Below, one piece after another: positions 7,193 to 16,989 of a stretch of DNA of 28,720 nucleotides. Under the pieces are notes generated by a model, which ran no database searches, had not been told where the DNA came from, and saw nothing but the letters and a program-made list of their open reading frames with translations. A program made the position numbers and the translations under genes. Origin of the DNA: a virus; the IMG/VR virus record IMGVR_UViG_3300009703_000079, positions 1-28,720 of that record. One strand, written 5' to 3'. Each line of letters begins with the position of its first letter. The first letter of the stretch is position 1.

Positions 7193-8356
7193 ATGAAAAA
7201 ACTTAAACTAATTAATGGCGGACTAGCTGACTTTCAAGATGCAATTCATGCTCTTAAAGATTTTGGACGATATGAAGATGATACTTTAGCTCACGTAGCA
7301 ACGGGGGAAACCATTGTTCCTATGGAAGTTTTTGAAAGTAATCCGCAGTTGCGAGATCAGGTATTTAAATCAATGGCCGACCTAGGCATTGATCCTACTC
7401 AATATATTGTAGGAAGTAATTTAAATTCTATTAACCCTGTTACAGGTCAACCAGAGTTCTTTCTTAAAAAATTATTTAAAAAAATAAAAAAAGCTGCACC
7501 TATTCTTTTACCGATAGCAGCTAGTTTTATTCCTGGAGCGGGGCCATTAACCATGGCAGCAGCAGGTTTTGGTGGCGGTAAATTAGCAGGACAAGATACT
7601 AAACAAGCTTTAATGTCTGGTATTATGGCCGGTCTTGGTGGTAAGTTTGCAGGTGGTACACAAGCTGCTCAGGCAGGACGACAACTAGGCGGTAAAACAT
7701 TAGGTAGTCAATTATTTAAAGGTATATCAAAAGAAGGATTAGGAAGTTTATTTTCTCAATCAGCTCCATCGTTTATGACAAACCCTGCTACGCAAGCAGA
7801 AATTTATTCAGGAGCTAACACCGCAGAACTTGCAGGAAGTGCAGCAGATAAAGCACTAAAAGGTGGAGGAGATAATTTTTCTAAGATGTTAAACTTATTT
7901 AGAAAAGGCGGAAAAGAAGGAGCAGACTTTAGTCCATATAGAATAATGACAGCAGGATCATTGATTAGTGCTTTACCTGGAATGTTTGGTGGTGAAGAAG
8001 AGGAAGAGTATGTAGATACAAACGTATACCCAGGTGACTTTGGTCAATTATTTCAATTAGGAAAAGCTAGAACATTTAGTCCAGGCTCAAACATTGTTCC
8101 TTTTCAACTAGCAAAAGGTGGTATAATAAATTTAAAACAAGGAGGGTTTCCTTATTCCACAGCTAAAAAAGCTAAAGGAGGAGTTACGGGTCCCGGAACA
8201 GGAACTAGTGATGATATACCCGCTTACCTAAGTAATGGTGAGTTTGTAGTTACAGCGAAAGCTGTTAAAAATGCTGGGGGTTCTGCTCCTATGTATGATA
8301 TGATGGATCATTTAGAAAAAGGTGGGAAGTTATCAATGGAATCGAGAGGTAAATAA
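7193..8356 (+). CDS. Virion-associated structural protein, first of the operon
   Basis: A 387-residue protein that I cannot place in a named family with certainty. The N-terminus (DTLAHVATGETIVPMEVFES) and the block GIDPTQYIVGSNLNSINP recall proteins encoded beside internal virion proteins in uncultured marine phages. A hydrophobic glycine/alanine segment (about 99-127, PILLPIAASFIPGAGP) may cross a membrane during DNA ejection. The C-terminus carries TSDDIPAYLSNGEFVVTAKA (about 336-355), a motif I remember at the ends of several marine phage structural proteins. ATG at 7193 is four bases after AAGGAG. The next gene starts two bases after this one stops, so it opens a tightly spaced virion operon. 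Confidence 0.55.
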   Translation: MKKLKLINGGLADFQDAIHALKDFGRYEDDTLAHVATGETIVPMEVFESNPQLRDQVFKSMADLGIDPTQYIVGSNLNSINPVTGQPEFFLKKLFKKIKKAAPILLPIAASFIPGAGPLTMAAAGFGGGKLAGQDTKQALMSGIMAGLGGKFAGGTQAAQAGRQLGGKTLGSQLFKGISKEGLGSLFSQSAPSFMTNPATQAEIYSGANTAELAGSAADKALKGGGDNFSKMLNLFRKGGKEGADFSPYRIMTAGSLISALPGMFGGEEEEEYVDTNVYPGDFGQLFQLGKARTFSPGSNIVPFQLAKGGIINLKQGGFPYSTAKKAKGGVTGPGTGTSDDIPAYLSNGEFVVTAKAVKNAGGSAPMYDMMDHLEKGGKLSMESRGK

Positions 8357-8358
8357 TA

Positions 8359-9411
8359 ATGGAAGAAACAATAGTCAGACAAGCCCCTTATATTGAAGAA
8401 CGTTCAGAGCAATTACTTGCTTCAGTATTTGGTGATCCAAATGCTGTAAGAAAAAAAGATGCTCAAGGTAACTTTACTGAAACAGAAGAAGCATTTAACT
8501 TACGACGATATGGTAGAGCAGGTGTAGGAAGAGATATACCAGCTTATCAAGTAGCTGGATTTGGTCCTGACCAATTAGCTGCAATGAATTTAGCTCGTCA
8601 AGGGATTGGAGGGTTTACTCCTTTTACAGCGGCGGCACAAGGAACTTTAGGTTCTGGTATTAGCGCACTACAACAAGGAATGCCTATTACTCAAGCAGGT
8701 GCAAATTTAGCAGCGGCAGGTACACCTTTAATTCAACAAGGAGCACAAGCTTTAACAGGAGCAGATATAAGTCAATACTTTAATCCTTATCAAGATTATG
8801 TAACTGATGAAATTATTAAACAAGGAGATCTTGCTACTAAAAGAGCGGGGGATGAAGCGCAAAAATATGGAGCATTTGGAGGTTCAAGACAAGGTGTTGT
8901 AGAAGGAACTATTGCAGCAGATACTGCGGCGAGAGTAGGACAATCTAGAGCGCAAGGATATGGACAAGCTTTACAAGCAGCAGAAGCAGCAAAGAAAAGA
9001 TCTCTTTACGGAGGACAAGGACTTGGACAATTGGGTGCAGGATTAGCGGGCATTGGTTCACGGTTCGGACAATTTGGAACACAACTAGGTCAACTAGGAG
9101 GAGCTCAAGCCGGATTAGGATTAGATGTTCAACGAGCAGGATTAACAGATGTTAGTTCACTAATGGGTATCGGCGGATTAAATCAACAACTAGCACAGGC
9201 AGGATTAGATGCAGCAAGAGCAACAGAGGAAGCAAGACAACTTGAACCATTTACAAGGCTTGGATATGCTAGTGATATATTACAAGGACAACCTTCTAGT
9301 TATTCTACTTATACAACAGGTTCTGCTCAACCACCGGTAAGTCCATTTAGTCAAATAGCAGGGCTTGGACTTGCAGGATTAGGAGCTTACAATAAAGGTT
9401 TGTTTGGTTAA
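8359..9411 (+). CDS. Gly/Gln/Ala-rich internal virion protein candidate
   Basis: A 350-residue protein with a central YFNPYQDYVTDEIIKQ segment (about 138-153), then KYGAFGGSRQGVVEG and a long alpha-helical Ala/Gln stretch. The C-terminal third is repetitive G-Q-L-G (GLGQLGAGLAG, FGQFGTQLGQLGG). I recall similar 'NPY...V.D...GAFGGSR' proteins in podovirus-like marine phages, encoded just before large internal proteins, roughly where T7 has gp14. Its likely job is to be packaged and ejected to help form the DNA channel (inference from order and composition). It overlaps the next gene by one base (TAATG). No enzymatic motif is visible. Confidence 0.55.
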   Translation: MEETIVRQAPYIEERSEQLLASVFGDPNAVRKKDAQGNFTETEEAFNLRRYGRAGVGRDIPAYQVAGFGPDQLAAMNLARQGIGGFTPFTAAAQGTLGSGISALQQGMPITQAGANLAAAGTPLIQQGAQALTGADISQYFNPYQDYVTDEIIKQGDLATKRAGDEAQKYGAFGGSRQGVVEGTIAADTAARVGQSRAQGYGQALQAAEAAKKRSLYGGQGLGQLGAGLAGIGSRFGQFGTQLGQLGGAQAGLGLDVQRAGLTDVSSLMGIGGLNQQLAQAGLDAARATEEARQLEPFTRLGYASDILQGQPSSYSTYTTGSAQPPVSPFSQIAGLGLAGLGAYNKGLFG

Positions 9412-12032
9412 TGGAAAATGTTTTAAATAGAAGAATGTTCATGCGCCCCGTGATGGCAGCAGAAGGTGTGTACATGCCAACCATAGAACAAATTATGAAT
9501 TTTTATGGAGGAGATTTTACTGATGATGGTAGACCTGTGGATATGGAAGGATTTGAAAAAGCTATTGAAATAGCAAGAAAAGCAGAAGCTGCTGGTTTGT
9601 TTCCTGGAGAAGGAGAACCAATAGATAATTATTTTGTTCCTTCAAGAAAAGTAAAAAATTTTGTAAAAGATCAAGGTGTAAAATTTTATGAACCTACTGG
9701 CGGTTATTTTGAAAGAGATTCTAGTAATATATTTGGCAAGGGAGACTATAGACCAGGTGAAAAGACAAGAAATTTTCTTAAAGATTTATATTCTATACCC
9801 GCAAGAAAAGAATATGCGGATAGTAGAGTAGAGGCTGATAAAATTAAAGAAGAAGCAGACACAAAAAAACAAAATTTTATTGATGCAATGGAAGCTACAA
9901 AAGATTTTCAATTTCCTGGAAAAGAACAAGTAGATGTTGAACAAGGATTTGTTGAGGAAGAAACACCTAACAAGTATGTTGAAGAACTAAAAGAAATGGT
10001 GAAGTTTCCTAATAAAACAGCCGGAGTAAATGTAGGTATGTCATTAGCTGATCAAGCAGCAACCATGCAAGAAGGAATGCCGAGAAAAGAATTAAATGAA
10101 AAAGAAATAGCAGCAATAAACATGAGAAATTACTTGAGAGAATATTCTGATTCTTTTGGTCAGCTTGATCCAAAAGAAGTTGAGAACCTGTTAAGTAAAG
10201 TAGTTTCAAAAAATGTAGGATTAAAAGATATAAACTCTCCACTTGATGAAGGTGGTTTTAATCGAGGAGATTACGTAGAAGGAGGAGGTGCAACAACAAC
10301 ACCAGGTTATGAAAATTTTGCTAGTGACATGTTAAATAAATATTATGACCGATTTCCAGAACAAAGACGTATACAAGAACCAGGAATAGAGAATGTGCAA
10401 GGAGAAGGAGGAATTTTTGCGCATCTTCCATTTTATGAAGGTATTACTGATATTGATTTTACAGATAATATTAAGCGTGGGGCTGTTGATGATCAGGGTG
10501 GGTCTGGTTGGAACCAAAGAAAATTTACAATTAATCCAGAGGGAAAGATTCTAGCGCTACCATATACTGATGAAGTAGGTGCTGAGAAATTAGCATTCCC
10601 AGGACTGGAACAAAAAGATACTATAACAAGTAAAGAAGATATAAAAAAAGAGATAATTGAAAAGAGTGGTGAAAGCACAGATAAAGAAGAAATAATTAAA
10701 GATACTACAACTCCAAAAGATGAGAGACAAAAAACAATTGATGAAATTAATGAGATGATTGATACAGGAATAACAACAAAAGAAAAAAGTACGGATAAAA
10801 AATCTAGTAAAGACGAACGATTCGGGGGATATGATTCAAAAGAAGAACAACTTTTAAATGAATCAAAGTTAAAGAAAAAATGGATTGATTTTGATTTTGA
10901 TGATTATGAATCTGAAGAATATCTTAAAGAATTTGATATAAATGGTGATGGAGAAATAGGATTCCTTGAAGTTATTCAAGCAGAAATTATGAAAAAAAAG
11001 GTAAACAAATATAAAAAAAATGTACTAGATAAGTATGAAAAAGAATATACGGAGAACCTTACAAAAGACGCAGAACGATATGATGATTCACAAGTTCCTA
11101 TGGATCCTGACGATGTTGAAAAATTAGATAAAGCAGAAGCAGAAGCAGAAGCAGGGGGAGTAGGAAAAGATAGTGAGGAAGCGGCAGCGGCAGCGGCGGA
11201 AACTTCAACTAGTAAAGATGTAAGTGAAACAAAATATGGTGGATTTAGTAAAGAAATAGCAGACGCAGCGGCGCAGGCAGGTTTTAGTTTTTCTGATATG
11301 ATTGGTGATGGATCTTCTAAAGATAATGATGCATTAGAAATGATTATGTATGGTTTAAGACTAGCTACTACACCTGGTGACTTTCAAGATGCAGCGGCAG
11401 AAAATGCTATGCTTTATTTAAATAACAAAATAAAAAGAAACTATAAAACAGCAGCGGCTAAAGCTGCACTTAAAAAAGATATTTTCGTTAAAATGTTAGA
11501 AGGTAATATTGAACTAAAAAAATACATGGCTAAAGAACAATACGAGGAAGGCAAGAAACCTTTTGATGAATCAAAATATTATGATGATAAAGAACGTGAC
11601 TCCATGATAGCCAATTGGGCAATGACAAATTATAAATTAGATCTTGAAGGAGCTGAACCCGGAACCGCTGAGTACGGAATACTTTTAGCTATGCGAGATG
11701 AAATAACAAACGTTGCAAGTGAATATAAAAAAGAAGGAAAAAGTCCACCAGCAAATGTAACTGATCTTGCATGGGGAAGAGTTAATGAGAGGTTTGGAAT
11801 AATACCTGGCGATGGTGGGATATTCGAAGGTATTCCTCTATTACAAAACTTCTTTAAAACAGATGCAAAAGCAGTAGCAAAAGTAAAGGTACCAGTAATA
11901 TCAGTAGCAAAATTTGAAGAGATTCAAGCAAAGTATCCTAACATGCGTAAAGAAGACTTAATAGCTGTATTAAAAAATGGTGTAGAAATAAACGGAAAAC
12001 TTACAAAATTTAACACAGAACTTATAGAGTAA
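9411..12032 (+). CDS. Large charged virion protein with one EF-hand loop
   Basis: An 873-residue, highly acidic and lysine-rich protein. The middle (about 400-620) is low in hydrophobic residues and probably disordered or coiled-coil, including the short repeats AEAEAEA and EEAAAAAAE. A canonical twelve-residue calcium loop, DINGDGEIGFLE, lies at residues 509-520 with Asp, Asn, Asp, Gly, Ile and Glu all in the expected places, flanked by helix-like sequence. The C-terminal 250 residues look more globular (MIMYGLRLATTPGDF, ANWAMTNYKLDLEG). It sits second of three large genes in a row, matching T7 gp15 in order and size, so I infer an internal virion protein. The family is not recognised. Confidence 0.55.
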   Translation: MENVLNRRMFMRPVMAAEGVYMPTIEQIMNFYGGDFTDDGRPVDMEGFEKAIEIARKAEAAGLFPGEGEPIDNYFVPSRKVKNFVKDQGVKFYEPTGGYFERDSSNIFGKGDYRPGEKTRNFLKDLYSIPARKEYADSRVEADKIKEEADTKKQNFIDAMEATKDFQFPGKEQVDVEQGFVEEETPNKYVEELKEMVKFPNKTAGVNVGMSLADQAATMQEGMPRKELNEKEIAAINMRNYLREYSDSFGQLDPKEVENLLSKVVSKNVGLKDINSPLDEGGFNRGDYVEGGGATTTPGYENFASDMLNKYYDRFPEQRRIQEPGIENVQGEGGIFAHLPFYEGITDIDFTDNIKRGAVDDQGGSGWNQRKFTINPEGKILALPYTDEVGAEKLAFPGLEQKDTITSKEDIKKEIIEKSGESTDKEEIIKDTTTPKDERQKTIDEINEMIDTGITTKEKSTDKKSSKDERFGGYDSKEEQLLNESKLKKKWIDFDFDDYESEEYLKEFDINGDGEIGFLEVIQAEIMKKKVNKYKKNVLDKYEKEYTENLTKDAERYDDSQVPMDPDDVEKLDKAEAEAEAGGVGKDSEEAAAAAAETSTSKDVSETKYGGFSKEIADAAAQAGFSFSDMIGDGSSKDNDALEMIMYGLRLATTPGDFQDAAAENAMLYLNNKIKRNYKTAAAKAALKKDIFVKMLEGNIELKKYMAKEQYEEGKKPFDESKYYDDKERDSMIANWAMTNYKLDLEGAEPGTAEYGILLAMRDEITNVASEYKKEGKSPPANVTDLAWGRVNERFGIIPGDGGIFEGIPLLQNFFKTDAKAVAKVKVPVISVAKFEEIQAKYPNMRKEDLIAVLKNGVEINGKLTKFNTELIE
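11133..11199 (+). repeat. Short in-frame tandem repeats inside the 873-residue gene
   Basis: Three and a half copies of GCAGAA (11133-11153) encode Ala-Glu repeats. After a short gap GCGGCA repeats (11181-11199) encode an alanine run. Both units are six bases, so changes in copy number keep the frame. They fall in a probably flexible linker. Confidence 0.7.
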
Positions 12033-12036
12033 AATC

Positions 12037-15000
12037 ATGGCTGATCCATTAGATTTATCTGATATTTTAGGTACAACAGAAACGGAAGATGCTATTGGCC
12101 AAACAATAAATGTAGATGATATTGTTGGTGAAGGAGATTACGTACCACAATTTGATTTTGATGTAGGCGGTTCAGAATTTAGTAGAGGACTGCAAAGAGG
12201 TTGGAATAATATACAAGCTCTTACAGGAGATGCTATTGAAGCATACGGTGAATTCTTTGAATTACCAGACGCTATTGCTTACGGTAGAGGAGTATCAGCA
12301 AAAAATAGATTAGAAGCAGCGCAAGTAGGTGCTCCAAGAATTCCAACCTTTGCACAACTAAAAGAAGAAGGAATGGATTTTAATAATCTATCTAGTTTTA
12401 CAGCAAAAACAATGGGTGAAGCTCTGCCTTCTTTTGTACCAAGTCTTGGTGGTGCTACAACTTTTAATTTATTATCTAATTTTATTCCTTACTTACGTGC
12501 TGTTAAATATGGCAAGATGGCAGTTACTGGATTAGGTTATTATATACCGTCACAAATTTTAGGAACAGGTGAAGCAGCAGCAGAACAAAAAAGACTAGCC
12601 GGCACCGAGGATATACCTGATGCAGAACAAGCAATCATGACTGGAGTTAAAACAGGAGCATTCGATATAGCAACGTTAGTTCCAATACTTCGTGCCTTTA
12701 AATTAAAAGGTGGCAAAATTAAAAGTCCAAAAGAAATAGAACAAGTCTTTGATGTTAAACCAAGTGTAGCAATACGTGCAGCAAAAGCAGTACCTGGTAT
12801 TGTAGCAACTGGTGTAGCAACTGGGGTTATAGAAGGTATTACTGAACAAGAACAAGAACGACAGTTCATGCTAGACGCTGAAAAAGTAACGGGTGTTGAT
12901 ATACCTGAAGAAGAATTTCAAGAACGTTTATTAGAATCTTTAGTGCAAGGATCAATAGGTGGGGGAGGAATAGGTATACTTGCAGGTACAACAGGAGCTG
13001 TTCTTCCTAATCGCACAGGAGATACAGGATTAAAATTAAATGATGTACAAGAAGGAACAGTGATTAAGTATTCTAGTTTTCAAGAATTTCAAAATGAACA
13101 AAAAAGAAATCCTGAATTATACAAAGATGAACAAGACAGGATTAAAACAAATTATGGTGTTATTTATCCTGATGGTATTACAAATAAAAAAGATTTTATG
13201 CGTCTTCGCAATGCAGAAATAAATCAAATAGTAGACAAACCAGCACGAGCAACCTTAGAAGAAATTTATGAAAAAGGAGGCAGACCAACCAATATAAATT
13301 ATTACGGAAGAGGAGACGAGTTTATTAAGTACAATGTGTTAGATAAAAAATCAGGGGAACTTGTATCACGAATGGAACCTTTAGATGTAGGAAGACTAAC
13401 ACGTTATAAAAAAAATATAGAAGAAGTAGGTAGAGTTATTCGAGATAAAACAGTAGGAAAATCTGTAAGTATGTTAGATGATTTAGCTAAAAGATCTAAA
13501 ACTGCAGATCAAATGCGTCGTTACTTTTCTTATTATGATGATGGTTCAGGAACAAAAACAAAACAAGAAGCAGATATATCTGAAAGTATTTTACTTAATA
13601 TGGGTAAGTACAGTGGTAAATTTCAAAAAGCTATAGACTTAATTTCTCGAAGTATTCGTGTGCCTGGTTTTATGGGTAAGGTAAGTCCTAAAACAAACCA
13701 ACAATTATATCTAGCATTATCAGATCCAAGTGCAGTAGTCCCGCCTAAAGTAAGACAAGCTGCTAATTTAATGCGTGAAGCTTTTGATGATTTATTTAAC
13801 TATGTAAAAAAAGCAGAGTTTGTAGATGGGAAAACACTTAATGGATCAAGGAACGTAGGATTTACTCCAGGGAAAGTTAATAATTATTTTCCTATTATGT
13901 TAAATTATAAAAAATTTTTAAGTGATAGTACGTTTAGACAACGATTTAGAGACTTGTTAGCTTCAAAAGGATGGACTGATCCTGATGCAACTATTCGAAA
14001 CATTATTGATGATAAAGGATTAACTAATCTTCATGATATGTCAGGGAAAATAATACCTACTAAAAAAGCAGGGGTCATTGAAGAACCACGAACTTTAAAA
14101 GATTTAACAGCAGAGGAACTAGCACCATTTACAAATACTAATGTCATTGATGTGTTTCAAAAATATCGTGATGGAGTAATTAGAAGAGTAGAGTATGCAA
14201 GAAGATTTGGAAAAGAAAATGAATTAATGAGAGAGATGATGGCAAAAATAGAACAAGAGTCTGCTGCTAAAGGTCTTCCTATGACAGAAGCAGAAAAACA
14301 AAGAATGTTTGACATAGGAAAAGCATTACAAAAACAATACAAGCCAATACAAAATGATTTTTTACGTAAATTAAATGCAGCATTAATTACTTATGGCTAC
14401 GTATTAACATTACCTTTTGCTACTATTTCTTCTTTTAGTGAGCCTTTTTTAGTTTTATCTCGTGGAGGAACAGGTCCTAAAGTAATATTAAAATCTTTAT
14501 TTAGTGGATTGAAGGGAGTTATTCGTAGTGTGTTTCCTCGTTTTCCTCGAGATGAATTTGATAAAGCTGTATCGGACATTGGATTAGGACTAGAAGCTTC
14601 TGTTATTGAACGACAAGCAGACGCATTTGGAGGAGGACAAGACACTAATAGATTTACTGAATATTTTTTTCGATTAAATTTTCTTTCTCAATTTACAAGA
14701 TGGAATAGGATGTTGGCTAATGCATCAGCTCGGCAAATGGTTTTTAGTCATGCAGGATTTTTATCTGATAATATGGAAAGAAGAAGATTAACAGATGTTA
14801 GTCAACTTCCTAACACTGGAAGATTTAAAACATACACAGAACAATTAACAGAACTAGGTGTTAATCCTCAAGATGCTGTTAATTTTGTTAGATCAGATGC
14901 ATTCAAAAAGAAAACAATTAATCCTGAAACAGGAGAGCTTCTTTATAAAGACACAGATTTTTATCAAGACCAAGTAAGACTAGCAGGGGTGCGTTATGTT

Positions 15001-15639
15001 AATGAAGTAGTTATGAACCCTCGTGCAACAACAAGACCTATATGGATGTCTGATCCTAAGCTTGCTATCTTTGCACAATTAAAAGGTTTCCAAGTAGCTT
15101 TTTCAAATACAGTTATTAAAAGATGGGCTCGGTTAATGGATCCACGTGGCGATGGTGGTTTTTATGGCGCCATGGAAAACGGTTCACGGTACGCAGCCGT
15201 TGGCGCAATTATGGTTGTAGCCGCTGCTTTAGGAAATGAACTTCGAGATACAATAAAATATGGATTAGGAGGTAATCCTCGTTATAAAGATGAATCAGAA
15301 TTTGACAGACTTAAAAGAGCATTTGAACGAACAGGTTTTTTAGGACCACTACAGTTTTTAATAGATGCAGCTCGTGCAGAAAAATATGGATCAGGTCCAG
15401 TCGAAGCATTAATGGGACCTATTACCACTAGACTTGTAAGTTATCTTGAGGGTATTTCTGATATGCTAACTAAAGATGAGAAGACAAAAATAATAAGAGA
15501 ACTAGTTAAAACTGTTCCTATTATAAGCGCTGTCCCTGCTGTTCGTGACAGGGTGTATGAAGCATTAGGAGTAGAATCAACTTTTGGACAAGGAGACGGG
15601 CTAGACTTTAGCATTGATTCCTTTACATTAAAGGAGTAA
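12037..15639 (+). CDS. Very large internal virion (ejection) protein candidate
   Basis: A 1200-residue protein, the largest in the window. The acidic start (PLDLSDILG, TINVDDIVGEGDY) is followed by a helical region, hydrophobic glycine-rich segments near 245-265 and 300-325, a middle globular part (about 450-800), an aromatic hydrophobic segment ITYGYVLTLPFATISSF near 787-803, and a likely membrane segment AVGAIMVVAAALG near 1050. The C-terminal block with IWMSDPKLAIFAQLKGFQ is a form I associate with the last large internal protein of marine podovirus-like phages. Size and place match T7 gp16, but I see no lytic transglycosylase motif at the N-terminus. A role in DNA passage through the cell envelope is inference. 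The start is four bases after the previous stop. Confidence 0.6.
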   Translation: MADPLDLSDILGTTETEDAIGQTINVDDIVGEGDYVPQFDFDVGGSEFSRGLQRGWNNIQALTGDAIEAYGEFFELPDAIAYGRGVSAKNRLEAAQVGAPRIPTFAQLKEEGMDFNNLSSFTAKTMGEALPSFVPSLGGATTFNLLSNFIPYLRAVKYGKMAVTGLGYYIPSQILGTGEAAAEQKRLAGTEDIPDAEQAIMTGVKTGAFDIATLVPILRAFKLKGGKIKSPKEIEQVFDVKPSVAIRAAKAVPGIVATGVATGVIEGITEQEQERQFMLDAEKVTGVDIPEEEFQERLLESLVQGSIGGGGIGILAGTTGAVLPNRTGDTGLKLNDVQEGTVIKYSSFQEFQNEQKRNPELYKDEQDRIKTNYGVIYPDGITNKKDFMRLRNAEINQIVDKPARATLEEIYEKGGRPTNINYYGRGDEFIKYNVLDKKSGELVSRMEPLDVGRLTRYKKNIEEVGRVIRDKTVGKSVSMLDDLAKRSKTADQMRRYFSYYDDGSGTKTKQEADISESILLNMGKYSGKFQKAIDLISRSIRVPGFMGKVSPKTNQQLYLALSDPSAVVPPKVRQAANLMREAFDDLFNYVKKAEFVDGKTLNGSRNVGFTPGKVNNYFPIMLNYKKFLSDSTFRQRFRDLLASKGWTDPDATIRNIIDDKGLTNLHDMSGKIIPTKKAGVIEEPRTLKDLTAEELAPFTNTNVIDVFQKYRDGVIRRVEYARRFGKENELMREMMAKIEQESAAKGLPMTEAEKQRMFDIGKALQKQYKPIQNDFLRKLNAALITYGYVLTLPFATISSFSEPFLVLSRGGTGPKVILKSLFSGLKGVIRSVFPRFPRDEFDKAVSDIGLGLEASVIERQADAFGGGQDTNRFTEYFFRLNFLSQFTRWNRMLANASARQMVFSHAGFLSDNMERRRLTDVSQLPNTGRFKTYTEQLTELGVNPQDAVNFVRSDAFKKKTINPETGELLYKDTDFYQDQVRLAGVRYVNEVVMNPRATTRPIWMSDPKLAIFAQLKGFQVAFSNTVIKRWARLMDPRGDGGFYGAMENGSRYAAVGAIMVVAAALGNELRDTIKYGLGGNPRYKDESEFDRLKRAFERTGFLGPLQFLIDAARAEKYGSGPVEALMGPITTRLVSYLEGISDMLTKDEKTKIIRELVKTVPIISAVPAVRDRVYEALGVESTFGQGDGLDFSIDSFTLKE

Positions 15640-15648
15640 AAAAACTAT

Positions 15649-16977
15649 ATGGAATTTTGGAAGGAACTATTTAGTAAAGAACCGATACCAGAAATGGATG
15701 ACGGCGGTAGTGTTGGTAAGGAAAGATTTATAACAGCTCAAGGAAAAAAAACAGGGGCTGATAGGAAAAGAGAGATAAAAGAAAGTATTGGAAGTTTAGA
15801 TCGCCGTGTTCAAAAAGCAGTAAAGGATGATAAACTTAAAGAAGCTAAAGACTTACGTTCTCGTCAAAAAAAGTTTGTTAAAGATTTAGGATACAGAGAA
15901 GCTGTTGACGCTATGAAAGCAGCGGGGGGTAAAGATTTAAAAATAGCAAGGACTAGTGATGGCTCTCCTCTCATGAGTGGAGCAGGAAAAGAAGTTTTTG
16001 ATCAGATCATGGACAAATATTATATAGATCCAACAAGAAATTTACAGAATACAAATCCAGCAGCATATGGAAAAATGTATCCGGGCGCTAATTTTTTACA
16101 AAGTGCTTTGCCTTCTTTAATGAAAAAAGGAATGAGTGTAGTTAATCCAGCGTTAGGAATTTTAGGATTAACTATGGGAGACAAAAATAAAAACATTCCA
16201 TATACAAATATGGAAACGCAAGGGCTTCCTGGAACAGAATTTCCTCTAGGATATGCGGAAGCTTTAGGAACGCCTGAAGCTTATAATTTAGATTCATTTG
16301 CACCAACCTTAGACTTAGAAAATACTGTAGACGGAATACAACCTATTCTTGCAAACACAACAGATGGTTATCAAGTGCCAGAGGGTTATCAAGTTATGAA
16401 CGCTAGTAGTTTAAATGATGGTTTACAACTTCTTTTAGACCAAGGAGCCATAGAGCCAGTTGAAAAATCAGGAAATATTAATTTAGGAAACTTGTTTGGT
16501 AGTGCTCAAGATGCAATACGTTTGTCAGAAGACTTTCTTCCTAACGAGGGAATTTTTTCAGGGTTCAATGAGATACGAGAAGGGGTTAACAAGTTAGATG
16601 ATAAAAAAGGTTTTGATTTTAATATTGGAGATAAAGAATTAAAATATAATAAACCAATGTTCGGTGGAGATGTACAATTTCAAATAAGCCCTGATCAAGG
16701 GGGAATTTTTTTTAAGAAAGAACTAGGTTCATTGGGAGAAGGACAAGGACAAGAAGGAACACAAGTAGCAGAATTAACTGGCAAACAAAAAAATTATATG
16801 AGAAATAGATTATTCTCACCAGATCTTCCAGGTGCTCCGACACAAGATGAACTTTATAATAGAGTAAAGGATAGAGAAAAAGGAGGATTTTTTGGTATCG
16901 GTGCACAGGAACCAACTACTAGAGAAGAATTTGACGATTACTACAATAATTTAAGAGAGAACTTTTACATAACATAG
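15649..16977 (+). CDS. Phage structural protein, function unknown
   Basis: A 442-residue protein with a basic, helical first hundred residues (KREIKESIGSLDRRVQKAVK, KEAKDLRSRQKKF), a hydrophobic patch near 157-180 (LMKKGMSVVNPALGILGL) and an acidic, glycine/asparagine-rich rest that ends in aromatic residues. It contains a small internal duplication, GYQVPEGYQV (about 242-251). I do not recognise the family. It follows the largest internal protein by nine bases, and an AAGGAG site overlapping the upstream stop serves its ATG, so it is probably a virion protein or an accessory to ejection. Confidence 0.5.
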   Translation: MEFWKELFSKEPIPEMDDGGSVGKERFITAQGKKTGADRKREIKESIGSLDRRVQKAVKDDKLKEAKDLRSRQKKFVKDLGYREAVDAMKAAGGKDLKIARTSDGSPLMSGAGKEVFDQIMDKYYIDPTRNLQNTNPAAYGKMYPGANFLQSALPSLMKKGMSVVNPALGILGLTMGDKNKNIPYTNMETQGLPGTEFPLGYAEALGTPEAYNLDSFAPTLDLENTVDGIQPILANTTDGYQVPEGYQVMNASSLNDGLQLLLDQGAIEPVEKSGNINLGNLFGSAQDAIRLSEDFLPNEGIFSGFNEIREGVNKLDDKKGFDFNIGDKELKYNKPMFGGDVQFQISPDQGGIFFKKELGSLGEGQGQEGTQVAELTGKQKNYMRNRLFSPDLPGAPTQDELYNRVKDREKGGFFGIGAQEPTTREEFDDYYNNLRENFYIT

Positions 16978-16989
16978 TATAGGATTTTA

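Noticed and set aside
10009-10678. Several leftward open frames inside the 873-residue virion gene
   Set aside because: They are antisense to a long gene with consistent coding character, are leucine/serine-rich without known motifs, and lack ribosome sites.
11133-11199. Possible slippery or frameshift site in hexamer repeats
   Set aside because: The repeat units are six bases, there is no homopolymer slippery heptamer, and the frame continues normally for 270 codons afterwards.
12540-12869. Cysteine- and serine-rich leftward frame of about 109 residues
   Set aside because: Mirror image of the coding sequence of the 1200-residue protein; composition is typical of antisense translation.
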